From Pseudomonas sp. UBA4194 (GTDB lineage Bacteria > Pseudomonadota > Gammaproteobacteria > Pseudomonadales > Pseudomonadaceae), in NCBI RefSeq assembly GCF_002379585.1, contig NZ_DFUE01000046.1:152300-157662 (forward strand): a stretch of 5,363 nucleotides of DNA. Reading direction: 5' to 3'. Shown piece by piece: positions 1 through 5,363 of this stretch (position 1 is its first letter; every line of letters starts with the position of its first letter). The position numbers were made by a program, and so were the translations under genes. Below the pieces are notes generated by a model that had not been told where the DNA came from, ran no database searches, and worked only from the letters and a program-made list of their open reading frames with translations.

Positions 1-21
1 GGGTGAGGGGACCATCCACCC

Positions 22-966
22 TCAATCCCCCGGCCAGAACGCCCGAATCCCGGCCACGCCCTGCGCCCCCACCTGCCACGCCCGCGCTTGATCCTGCGGC
101 CCGACCCCACCCAGCAGAAACACGGGCTGATTGAACCCGGCAATCAACCCCTGAGCCTGTTCCCAGCCCAGCGGCTGCGCGTCGGGGTGGGTCTGGGTAG
201 GTTGTACCGGCGACAGCGTGACGAAGTCCACGCCCATCTGCCGTGCCAGATTCAGCTCTTCAGCGTCATGGCAGGAGGCCGCCAACCAGCGTTCCTGAGG
301 AAACGGTCGGCCCTTGCTGGCGTACTTGCGCAGTTGCGCCGAGGTGAGATGCCAGCCGGCCGCGGGGAAGTCGCCCAGCCACTCCAATGGGCCCTTGAGC
401 ATCAGTTGCGCCTTCCCGGCACACAGCCCTACTGCGTCTACGGCCAGATCGCGATACTGCGGGTCGTAGCCGTTGGGCGCTCGCAGCTGGACAAGCCCGA
501 TGCCGCCGGCGATGGCTTTCTGCAGCCCTCGCAGCAGGGTCGGATTGTCCAGCCCATCCGGCGTGATCAGGTACTGGCCAGGCAGGCTCGCCGCCGCGAC
601 GATGGGGCGGTTGGCCGCAGGAAACTCATAGCCTGGCAACTCGCGCGGTTTGACCCACGCCAATGGCTGGCCTTCGACGCCATGGGGTTGGCCGGTGAAC
701 TCGGTGACTTCCCAGACATCCAGCAGCACCTGCTTGTCGGCGTAGTCGTGATGCACCTTGATCAAGGGCCGCGCCTGGCCGACCTCGATGCCCAGTTCCT
801 CGCGCAGCTCCCGCGCCAGAGCGGCCTCTACGGTTTCGCCGACCTCAACCTTGCCACCGGGAAATTCCCACAGACCGCCCTGATGCTGGGAATCTGCACG
901 ACGGGCGATCAGGATGCGATGGTCGGCGCCGCGGATCACTGCCGCTGCCACATGAACTCGTTTCAC
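22..966 (-). CDS. mutT: MutT-type Nudix hydrolase (8-oxo-dGTP diphosphatase) fused to a thiamine-phosphate-synthase-like domain
   Basis: Predicted 314-residue cytosolic protein. Residues 1-129 are a MutT domain that hydrolyses 8-oxo-dGTP to the monophosphate, preventing A:T to C:G transversions. The Nudix box runs from G38 to I60 and fits GX5EX7REUXEEXGU exactly. Residues R23, E53, E56, E57, E98 and N119 fall at the same numbers as the metal and 8-oxoguanine-binding residues of E. coli MutT. Residues ~131-311 resemble the ThiE/TenI TIM barrel: QLR at 160-162, SCH at 231-233, a phosphate-loop-like LLGGVG at 284-289, and GVAGIRAFW near the end. Several ThiE catalytic positions look lost, so TMP synthase activity is doubtful. 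The start is GTG at 966-964. It has a strong GGAGG four bases upstream and gives an N-terminus (VKRVHVAAAVIRG) that aligns with E. coli MutT without gaps. A GTG at 1011 would only extend the protein into the GST gene. It overlaps the GST stop codon, suggesting coupled translation. The domain fusion is known in Pseudomonas; the role of the C-terminal half is not visible here. Confidence 0.93.
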   Translation of the reverse strand: MKRVHVAAAVIRGADHRILIARRADSQHQGGLWEFPGGKVEVGETVEAALARELREELGIEVGQARPLIKVHHDYADKQVLLDVWEVTEFTGQPHGVEGQPLAWVKPRELPGYEFPAANRPIVAAASLPGQYLITPDGLDNPTLLRGLQKAIAGGIGLVQLRAPNGYDPQYRDLAVDAVGLCAGKAQLMLKGPLEWLGDFPAAGWHLTSAQLRKYASKGRPFPQERWLAASCHDAEELNLARQMGVDFVTLSPVQPTQTHPDAQPLGWEQAQGLIAGFNQPVFLLGGVGPQDQARAWQVGAQGVAGIRAFWPGD

Positions 967-1589
967 TCTTCCTCCAGACCAGCCTTTTGCCAGGCTTTGA
1001 ACGCTGGCCACTGGTAGATGGTGTCAACGTACGCCGCTGCGTCAGCGGGTAACTCGACGTGATAGGTCCGCAGGCGGATCGCCACTGGCGCGAAAAAGGC
1101 ATCCACCAGGCTTACCTGTCCGAACAGATACGGGCCTTGCTCGGTGCTGGCTGCCCGGCACTCGCGCCACAGCGCCAGCATCCGTTGGATATCGGCTTCG
1201 GCGTCGGCGGGCATGGCTTCGTGGCCGGCATCACGCTGCAGGTCCATCGGCAGGTTGCCGCGCAGGCCGAAGAAACCGCTGTGCATCTGTGCGCACGCCG
1301 AGCGGGCCTGGGCGCGGGCAGCGATATCGTGGGGCCAGAGGTGTTTGTCGGGGAAGCGTTCTGCCAGGTATTCGGCGATTGCCAACGTGTCGGCGATGCT
1401 GCCGTGTTCGGTCTTGAGCACCGGCACCTTGGCCGTGGGCGAATGTTCGAGCATGCGCTGGCGGCTGTCGGGTTGGTTGAGTTTGATCAGGTGTTCGGTG
1501 TAGTCGACACCGGCCAGGTCCAGCGCCAGGGCGGCGCGCAGGGACCAGGAGGAATAGCGTTTGTCGCCGATGATCAGGTGGTAGGACAT
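963..1589 (-). CDS. Glutathione S-transferase family protein
   Basis: Predicted complete 208-residue soluble cytosolic protein, normal length for a bacterial GST. Residues ~1-82 form the thioredoxin-like glutathione-binding domain. It has YSSWSLR at 12-18, where a serine is the probable thiol-activating residue; the cis-proline motif KVPVL at 54-58; and DTLAIAEYLAERFP at 67-80, where D67/T68 sit at the usual glutathione gamma-glutamyl contact (often E/S). Residues ~86-208 are the all-helical C-terminal domain. There is no cysteine in the N-terminal active-site motif, so this is not an obvious beta- or omega-class enzyme. The ATG at 1589 is preceded by AAGGA nine bases upstream. The gene follows argJ across a 247-bp REP-filled gap and overlaps mutT by four bases downstream. 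The YSSWSLR subfamily is common in Proteobacteria, but its substrate is generally unassigned. Detoxification or thiol-dependent stress response is an inference from the family and from coupling to mutT. Confidence 0.9.
   Translation of the reverse strand: MSYHLIIGDKRYSSWSLRAALALDLAGVDYTEHLIKLNQPDSRQRMLEHSPTAKVPVLKTEHGSIADTLAIAEYLAERFPDKHLWPHDIAARAQARSACAQMHSGFFGLRGNLPMDLQRDAGHEAMPADAEADIQRMLALWRECRAASTEQGPYLFGQVSLVDAFFAPVAIRLRTYHVELPADAAAYVDTIYQWPAFKAWQKAGLEEE
967..975 (-). promoter_or_regulatory. Ribosome binding site of mutT inside the end of the GST gene
   Basis: GGAGG at 975-971 (minus strand) lies four bases before the GTG at 966-964. It is embedded in the Glu-rich last codons of the GST gene. 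This strong site decides the GTG start and supports translational coupling across the overlapping GTGA. Confidence 0.8.
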
Positions 1590-1603
1590 GGCAATGCATC
1601 CTT
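1590..1603 (-). promoter_or_regulatory. Ribosome binding site of the GST-family gene
   Basis: AAGGA at 1603-1599 (minus strand) is nine bases before ATG 1589. Only about 43 bp separate this ATG from the nearest REP unit, and no convincing -35/-10 pair is visible there. The gene may be read through from argJ, or have a promoter overlapping the REP cluster. Confidence 0.65.
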
Positions 1604-1632
1604 GGACGATTGTTGTTGAATGTGCCGGCCTC

Positions 1633-1699
1633 TTCGCGGCTGCACGCCGCTCCTACAGAAGATCTATCGCCCCCTGTAGGAGCGGCGTACAGCCGCGAA
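1633..1699. repeat. Convergent REP pair (REPIN)
   Basis: REP unit 1 (1633-1658) and unit 2 (1674-1699) form an almost perfect inverted repeat, 25 of 26 positions, around a 15-base spacer. As RNA or single-stranded DNA it would fold into a long hairpin, the REPIN form that is considered the mobile unit of this repeat class. Confidence 0.85.
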
Positions 1700-1814
1700 A
1701 CCCAGCGCCGCCACCCCTCAGATCGCAACCCCTGTGGGCGCGGCGTACAGCCGCGAAAACCAACGCCGCCGCCCCCAGATCACAACCCCTGTAGGAGCGG
1801 CGTACAGCCGCGAA
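1674..1814. repeat. Tandem direct duplication of a ~57-bp REP-plus-spacer unit
   Basis: Copy A (1674-1731, 58 bp) and copy B (1732-1788, 57 bp) match in both the REP part (24 of 26) and the following spacer (about 27 of 32, one single-base gap), which contains CGCCGCC, CAGATC and CAACCC. A third REP (1789-1814) is identical to the REP of copy A and then runs into unique sequence ahead of the argJ stop. Homology in the spacer shows that the units arose by local tandem duplication rather than by separate insertions. Confidence 0.8.
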
Positions 1815-1836
1815 CAGCTTCACCACCGATGTCGGA

Positions 1837-3054
1837 TCAGGTCCGGTATTCGGCGTTGATCTTCACGTACTCGTGGGACAGGTCGGTGGTCCAGATGGTC
1901 TCGCTGCAATCCCCGCGACCAAGCTCGATGCGGATGGTGATTTCTTCCTGGGCCATGACCGCCGAGCCCTGCTCTTCGGTATAGCTCGCGGCACGCGCGC
2001 CGCGGCTGGCGATGCACACCGGGCCCAGGAACACGTCGATCTTGCTGACGTCCAGATCCGGTACCCCAGCGCGGCCAACAGCGGCGAGGATACGCCCCCA
2101 GTTGGGATCGGACGCAAACAGCGCAGTCTTGATCAGTGGCGAATGAGCCACGGTGTAGCCGACATCCAGGCATTCCTGATGATTACCACCACCGTTCACC
2201 TCGACCGTCACGAATTTGGTCGCCCCTTCGCCGTCACGCACGATGGCCTGGGCGACGTCCATGCACACCTCGAACACCGCCTGTTTCAACGCAGCGAACA
2301 GCGGGCCGGTGGCTTCGGTGATCGGCGGAACATCGGCCTGGCCCGTGGCGATCAGCATGCAGCAGTCGTTGGTAGAAGTGTCACCATCGATGGTGATGCG
2401 GTTGAACGACTTGTTCGCGCCGTCGCGCATCAGATCCTGCAGCACGTCTGGCGCCACCTTGGCGTCGGTGGCGATGTAGCCCAGCATGGTCGCCATGTTC
2501 GGGCGGATCATGCCCGCGCCCTTGCTGATGCCAGTGACCGTGACGGTCACACCATCGTGCTGGAACTGGCGGCTGGCGCCCTTGGGCAGGGTATCGGTGG
2601 TCATGATGCCAGTGGCTGCGGCCGCCCAGTTATCCACGGACAGATCATCCAGCGCCGCTTGCAGGGCGCCTTCGATCTTCTCCACAGGCAACGGCTCGCC
2701 GATCACGCCGGTGGAGAATGGCAATACCGCGCTGGCGTCAACGCCGGTCAGCTCAGCCAGTTTGGCCGTGGTGCGTTCGGCAGCGGCCAGGCCCGGCTCG
2801 CCGGTGCCGGCGTTGGCATTGCCGGTGTTGGTCAGCAGGTAGCGAACAGCCCCGCCGACGCGTTGCTTGGAAAGAATCACGGGCGCCGCACAGAAGGCAT
2901 TGAGGGTGAACACGCCCGCCACGCTGGAGCCTTCGGCGCAGCGCATGACCACGATATCCTTGCGCCCTGGGCGCTTGATACCGGCGCTGGAAATGCCGAG
3001 TTCAAAACCTGGAACAGGGTGCAGCGTAGGCAAGGGACCAAGACCAACAGCCAT
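1837..3054 (-). CDS. argJ: Glutamate N-acetyltransferase / amino-acid N-acetyltransferase ArgJ (ornithine acetyltransferase)
   Basis: Predicted complete 405-residue cytosolic enzyme. It transfers the acetyl group from N2-acetylornithine to glutamate, releasing ornithine and regenerating N-acetylglutamate in the cyclic arginine pathway. ArgJ is made as a precursor that cuts itself before a conserved threonine. Here that is A188/T189 in PNMATML (185-191), giving an alpha chain of 1-188 and a beta chain of 189-405 with T189 as nucleophile. Other family signatures are STGVIGE at 114-120 (oxyanion-hole Thr-Gly), KGAGMI at 178-183, DGDTSTND at 223-230, ASDPNWGRI at 314-322 and the C-terminal INAEYRT at 399-405. 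The ATG at 3054 was chosen because AAGGAG lies seven bases upstream and MAVGLG matches the usual Pseudomonas start. An upstream TTG at 3102 would add 16 atypical residues and run through a hairpin. It follows secA by 121 bp on the same strand. Whether it also makes N-acetylglutamate from acetyl-CoA (bifunctional type) cannot be read from the sequence. Confidence 0.97.
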   Translation of the reverse strand: MAVGLGPLPTLHPVPGFELGISSAGIKRPGRKDIVVMRCAEGSSVAGVFTLNAFCAAPVILSKQRVGGAVRYLLTNTGNANAGTGEPGLAAAERTTAKLAELTGVDASAVLPFSTGVIGEPLPVEKIEGALQAALDDLSVDNWAAAATGIMTTDTLPKGASRQFQHDGVTVTVTGISKGAGMIRPNMATMLGYIATDAKVAPDVLQDLMRDGANKSFNRITIDGDTSTNDCCMLIATGQADVPPITEATGPLFAALKQAVFEVCMDVAQAIVRDGEGATKFVTVEVNGGGNHQECLDVGYTVAHSPLIKTALFASDPNWGRILAAVGRAGVPDLDVSKIDVFLGPVCIASRGARAASYTEEQGSAVMAQEEITIRIELGRGDCSETIWTTDLSHEYVKINAEYRT

Positions 3055-3067
3055 GTGAGCGCTCCTT
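3055..3067 (-). promoter_or_regulatory. Ribosome binding site of argJ
   Basis: AAGGAG at 3067-3062 (minus strand) lies seven bases before ATG 3054, an ideal spacing that fixes the argJ start. The GGAG is also complementary to CTCC three bases upstream (3072-3069), giving a possible tiny 4-bp stem over the Shine-Dalgarno that is probably too weak to matter alone. Confidence 0.85.
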
Positions 3068-3078
3068 TGGAGGAATCT

Positions 3079-3099
3079 GCGGCGTATCGTCGACGCCGC
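3079..3099 (-). promoter_or_regulatory. Second GC-rich hairpin in the argJ leader
   Basis: A perfect 7-bp inverted repeat, GCGGCGT (3079-3085) and ACGCCGC (3093-3099), has a 7-base loop. It sits 12 bases upstream of the argJ Shine-Dalgarno. It has no downstream T-run on the minus strand, so it is not a good terminator by itself. Its arms share the GCGGCG/CGCCGC core with the neighbouring hairpin at 3115-3143, so alternative pairings are possible. The structure is directly visible; any regulatory role is inference. Confidence 0.4.
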
Positions 3100-3114
3100 C
3101 AATAAATGGACAAA

Positions 3115-3143
3115 CGCCGCGACGGGGCTGGCCTGTCGCGGCG
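3115..3143 (-). terminator. Probable intrinsic terminator after secA
   Basis: A perfect 9-bp inverted repeat, CGCCGCGAC (3115-3123) and GTCGCGGCG (3135-3143), encloses an 11-base loop. It begins about 33 bp after the secA stop. Read on the minus strand, the stem is followed by TTTGTCCATTTATT, a T-rich but interrupted tract. The stem is strong and the T-tract only moderate, so partial termination with some read-through into argJ is plausible. Confidence 0.6.
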
Positions 3144-3175
3144 CGATAGTGCTTCAAACCGGTGTCAGGCCTCGA

Positions 3176-5363
3176 TCAGTCGATCTTGCCATGGCAGTGT
3201 TTGAATTTCTTGCCCGAGCCACACCAGCACAGCTCGTTGCGGCCCAGCTTCTGCTCGTTGCGCACCGGCGTCTGGGCAGTGGCGACCGCTACGTCCGCGC
3301 CTTCTTCAAGGGCTTCGGGCTGATCCAGACCCGGTGCTTCGGCATGCTCGAACTGCATGCGCGAGGCCAGTTCCTCGGCTTCGCGACGCAGACGCGCCTC
3401 TTCCTCGATCGGGTCTTCGCGACGCACCTGAACGTGGGACAGAACGCGGATGGTATCGCGCTTGATCGAATCCAGCAGTTCCTGGAACAGGGTGAACGAC
3501 TCGCGCTTGTATTCCTGCTTCGGGTTCTTCTGGGCGTAGCCGCGCAGGTGGATGCCGTGACGCAGGTGATCCATGGTGGACAGGTGGTCTTTCCACAGGT
3601 CGTCGAGTACGCGCAGCAGGATCTGCTTCTCGAAGGTACGCAGGGCATCGGCGCTGGCCTGGTCTTCCTTCTCGGTGTAGGCCGACAGCAACTCGACCAT
3701 GACCTTCTCGCGCAGGGTTTCCTCGTACAGCTTGTCGTCTTCGTCCAGCCACTGCTGGATCGGCAGACTCACGCCGAAGTCGCTCTGCAAGGATGCTTCC
3801 AGGCCCGGCACGTCCCACTGCTCAGGCAGCGATTGTGGCGGAATATGCTGGGCGAACAGCGAGGCCAGGGCTTCCTGACGGAAGTCGGCGATGGTGTCGC
3901 CCACATTCTCGGAGGCCAGCAGGCTGTTACGCATGTGGTAGATCACTTTACGCTGCTCGTTGGCAACGTCGTCGAACTCCAGCAGCTGCTTGCGGATATC
4001 GAAGTTGCGGCCTTCGACCTTGCGCTGAGCCTTCTCGATGGCATTGGTGACCATGCGGTGCTCGATGGCTTCGCCGGACTGCATGCCCAGGGCCTTCATG
4101 AAGTTCTTCACCCGATCGGAGGCGAAGATGCGCATCAGGCTGTCTTCCAGCGACAGGTAGAAGCGGCTGGAACCGGCGTCACCCTGACGGCCGGCACGGC
4201 CACGCAGCTGGTTGTCGATACGACGCGATTCATGACGCTCGGACGCGATCACGTGCAGGCCACCGGACTCCAGCACTTGCTGGTGGCGTTTCTGCCATTC
4301 GGCCTTGATCTGGGCGATCTGCTCCTCGGAAGGGTTCTCCAGGGTCGCGACTTCCACTTCCCAATTGCCGCCCAGCAGGATGTCGGTACCGCGACCGGCC
4401 ATGTTGGTGGCGATGGTCAGGGCGCCGGGGCGACCGGCCTGGGCGATGATTTCGGCTTCCTTCTCGTGGAACTTGGCGTTGAGCACCTTGTGCTCGATGC
4501 CTTCTTCGTTGAGCAGACGCGACATGTGCTCGGAGGTTTCGATGGTCGCGGTACCCACCAGTACTGGCCGGCCCTGAGCCATGCTTTCCTTGATGTCGGC
4601 AACGATGGCAGCGTATTTCTCGTCGGCCGTCAGGTACACCAGGTCGTTGAAGTCTTTACGCGCCAGCGGCTTGTTCGGCGGAATGACCATCACGTTGAGG
4701 TTGTAGATCTGGGCGAACTCGAACGCTTCGGTGTCCGCGGTACCGGTCATGCCCGAGAGCTTGTTGTACAGGCGGAAATAGTTCTGGAACGTGGTCGAGG
4801 CCAGGGTCTGGCTTTCGGCCTGAATGTTCAGGTTTTCCTTGGCTTCGATGGCCTGGTGCAGGCCTTCGGACAGGCGACGGCCGGGCATGGTGCGGCCGGT
4901 GTGCTCGTCGACCAGCAGGATCTGACCGTCCTGGACGATGTACTCGATGTTGCGGTTGAACAGCTTGTGCGCGCGCAGACCGGCATAGACATGGGTCAGC
5001 AGGCCCAGGTTATGCGCCGAGTACAGGCTCTCGCCCTCGGCCAACAGGCCGGCGCGGGTCAGCATTTCTTCGATGTACTGGTGGCCAGCTTCGTTGAGTT
5101 CGACCTGGCGGGTCTTCTCGTCGACAGTGTAGTGGCCTTCCTGAGTCACCTGGCCTTCGACTTCCTCGATGTGCTGCTTGAGCTGAGGAATCAGGCGGTT
5201 GATCTCGGTGTACAGCTTGGAGCTGTCTTCGGCCTGGCCCGAGATGATCAGCGGCGTACGGGCTTCGTCGATGAGGATGGAGTCGACTTCGTCGATCACG
5301 GCGAAATTCAGCTCGCGCTGGAATTTCTCTTCCATGCTGAACGCCATGTTGTCGCGCAGGTAG
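3176..5363 (-). CDS. secA: Preprotein translocase ATPase subunit SecA (partial, N-terminus outside window)
   Basis: The visible 728 residues are the C-terminal part of SecA, the ATPase motor that pushes unfolded preproteins through SecYEG. About 185 N-terminal residues, including Walker A, lie beyond 5363; this assumes the usual ~910-residue length. Numbering from the Met codon at 5347-5345 (which is internal, inside YLRDNMAFS), Walker B is DEVD at 19-22. The preprotein cross-linking domain covers roughly 37-190. NBD2 carries SGMTGTADTEAFEFAQIYN from 198, TNMAGRGTDI at 314-323 and the arginine-finger motif RRIDNQLRGRAGRQGD at 375-390. The helical scaffold and wing domains span roughly 430-640. 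An acidic/charged linker leads to the C-terminal zinc-binding tail at 707-719, with C707, C709, C718 and H719 in a CXCX8CH pattern. That tail normally binds SecB and phospholipid. The reading frame is intact to TGA at 3178-3176. A hairpin terminator candidate follows about 33 bp downstream. Regulation cannot be judged because the upstream region is missing. Confidence 0.98.
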   Translation of the reverse strand, partial: YLRDNMAFSMEEKFQRELNFAVIDEVDSILIDEARTPLIISGQAEDSSKLYTEINRLIPQLKQHIEEVEGQVTQEGHYTVDEKTRQVELNEAGHQYIEEMLTRAGLLAEGESLYSAHNLGLLTHVYAGLRAHKLFNRNIEYIVQDGQILLVDEHTGRTMPGRRLSEGLHQAIEAKENLNIQAESQTLASTTFQNYFRLYNKLSGMTGTADTEAFEFAQIYNLNVMVIPPNKPLARKDFNDLVYLTADEKYAAIVADIKESMAQGRPVLVGTATIETSEHMSRLLNEEGIEHKVLNAKFHEKEAEIIAQAGRPGALTIATNMAGRGTDILLGGNWEVEVATLENPSEEQIAQIKAEWQKRHQQVLESGGLHVIASERHESRRIDNQLRGRAGRQGDAGSSRFYLSLEDSLMRIFASDRVKNFMKALGMQSGEAIEHRMVTNAIEKAQRKVEGRNFDIRKQLLEFDDVANEQRKVIYHMRNSLLASENVGDTIADFRQEALASLFAQHIPPQSLPEQWDVPGLEASLQSDFGVSLPIQQWLDEDDKLYEETLREKVMVELLSAYTEKEDQASADALRTFEKQILLRVLDDLWKDHLSTMDHLRHGIHLRGYAQKNPKQEYKRESFTLFQELLDSIKRDTIRVLSHVQVRREDPIEEEARLRREAEELASRMQFEHAEAPGLDQPEALEEGADVAVATAQTPVRNEQKLGRNELCWCGSGKKFKHCHGKID

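Larger units (their letters stand above)
1624..1814. repeat. REP element cluster between argJ and the GST gene
   Basis: Four copies of a 26-bp Pseudomonas-type REP palindrome fill most of the 247-bp gap. Each core is GCGGC / GCCGC around a 5-base loop (TGCAC in the first, GTACA in the others), flanked by CTGTAGGAG or its complement and TTCGCG. Unit 1 (1633-1658) is inverted relative to units 2 (1674-1699), 3 (1732-1757) and 4 (1789-1814), and is preceded by GCCGGCCTC at 1624-1632, a typical Pseudomonas REP head. REPs are non-autonomous elements thought to be spread by RAYT transposases; none is encoded here. Starting 22 bp after the argJ stop, the array may stabilise or end the argJ message. 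Confidence 0.92.

Noticed and set aside
1..21. GGGTG...CACCC 5-bp inverted repeat just after mutT
   Set aside because: The stem is short, the loop is 11 bases, and the window ends at once, so no T-tract can be seen. Not enough to call a terminator.
88..1017. 309-codon open frame on the plus strand opposite mutT
   Set aside because: Shadow of mutT in a GC-rich genome. It has no recognisable motif, and its end runs antisense into the GST gene.
1231..1728. 165-codon minus-strand frame overlapping the GST gene in another frame
   Set aside because: It begins inside the REP repeats and gives an Arg/Pro/Gly-rich product. The GST frame with its own Shine-Dalgarno explains the region.
1624..1814. 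Regularly spaced repeats resembling a CRISPR array
   Set aside because: The spacers are similar to one another, the repeats are REP palindromes, one copy is inverted, and there are no cas genes.
1588..1984. Short plus-strand frames across the REP cluster
   Set aside because: The translation is low-complexity repetition of the REP palindromes (recurring CGRGVQPRK-like segments) and then antisense argJ.
1873..3105. 410-codon open frame on the plus strand opposite argJ
   Set aside because: It mirrors the argJ codons in a GC-rich gene. The translation is rich in His, Arg, Gly and Ala with no domain I recognise, and argJ on the other strand is unmistakable.
3086..3114. Possible argJ promoter with TTGTCC as -35
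   Set aside because: TTGTCC at 3113-3108 (minus strand) has no acceptable -10 at 16-18 bp spacing; the nearest candidate, ACGATA, matches poorly.

Overview
This window is a stretch of ordinary Gammaproteobacterial chromosome, almost certainly Pseudomonas and probably near the P. putida/fluorescens groups. Three things point there: the GC-rich coding style, a cluster of Pseudomonas-type REP palindromes, and the gene order secA - argJ - glutathione S-transferase family gene - mutT. The species call is an inference from remembered family features; no search was run.

All four genes lie on the minus strand, so transcription runs from high to low coordinates. (1) 5363-3176 is the C-terminal ~80% of secA, whose 5' end lies outside the window. 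(2) 3175-3055 is a short gap with two GC-rich hairpins, the first a likely secA terminator and the second just ahead of the argJ ribosome binding site. (3) 3054-1837 is a complete argJ of 405 codons. (4) 1836-1590 is a 247-bp gap largely filled by four REP elements: one convergent pair (a REPIN) and a ~57-bp direct tandem duplication. (5) 1589-963 is a complete GST-family gene of 208 codons. (6) 966-22 is a complete mutT of 314 codons. It starts with GTG overlapping the GST stop codon and encodes an N-terminal MutT Nudix domain fused to a C-terminal thiamine-phosphate-synthase-like domain. Positions 1-21 are the start of the next gap and show nothing convincing.

The genes do not form one pathway. 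SecA drives protein export, ArgJ recycles the acetyl group in arginine biosynthesis, and MutT cleanses 8-oxo-dGTP from the nucleotide pool. The GST-family protein probably acts in glutathione-dependent chemistry or thiol stress. GST and mutT are the only translationally coupled pair. In E. coli mutT directly follows secA, so argJ and the GST gene look like insertions into an old secA-mutT neighbourhood.

I see no defence system, mobile element with its own transposase, CRISPR array, tRNA or rRNA. The points most worth a second look are the Nudix/ThiE-like fusion with its degraded TMP-synthase site, the tandemly duplicated REP array, and the paired, mutually complementary hairpins between secA and argJ.
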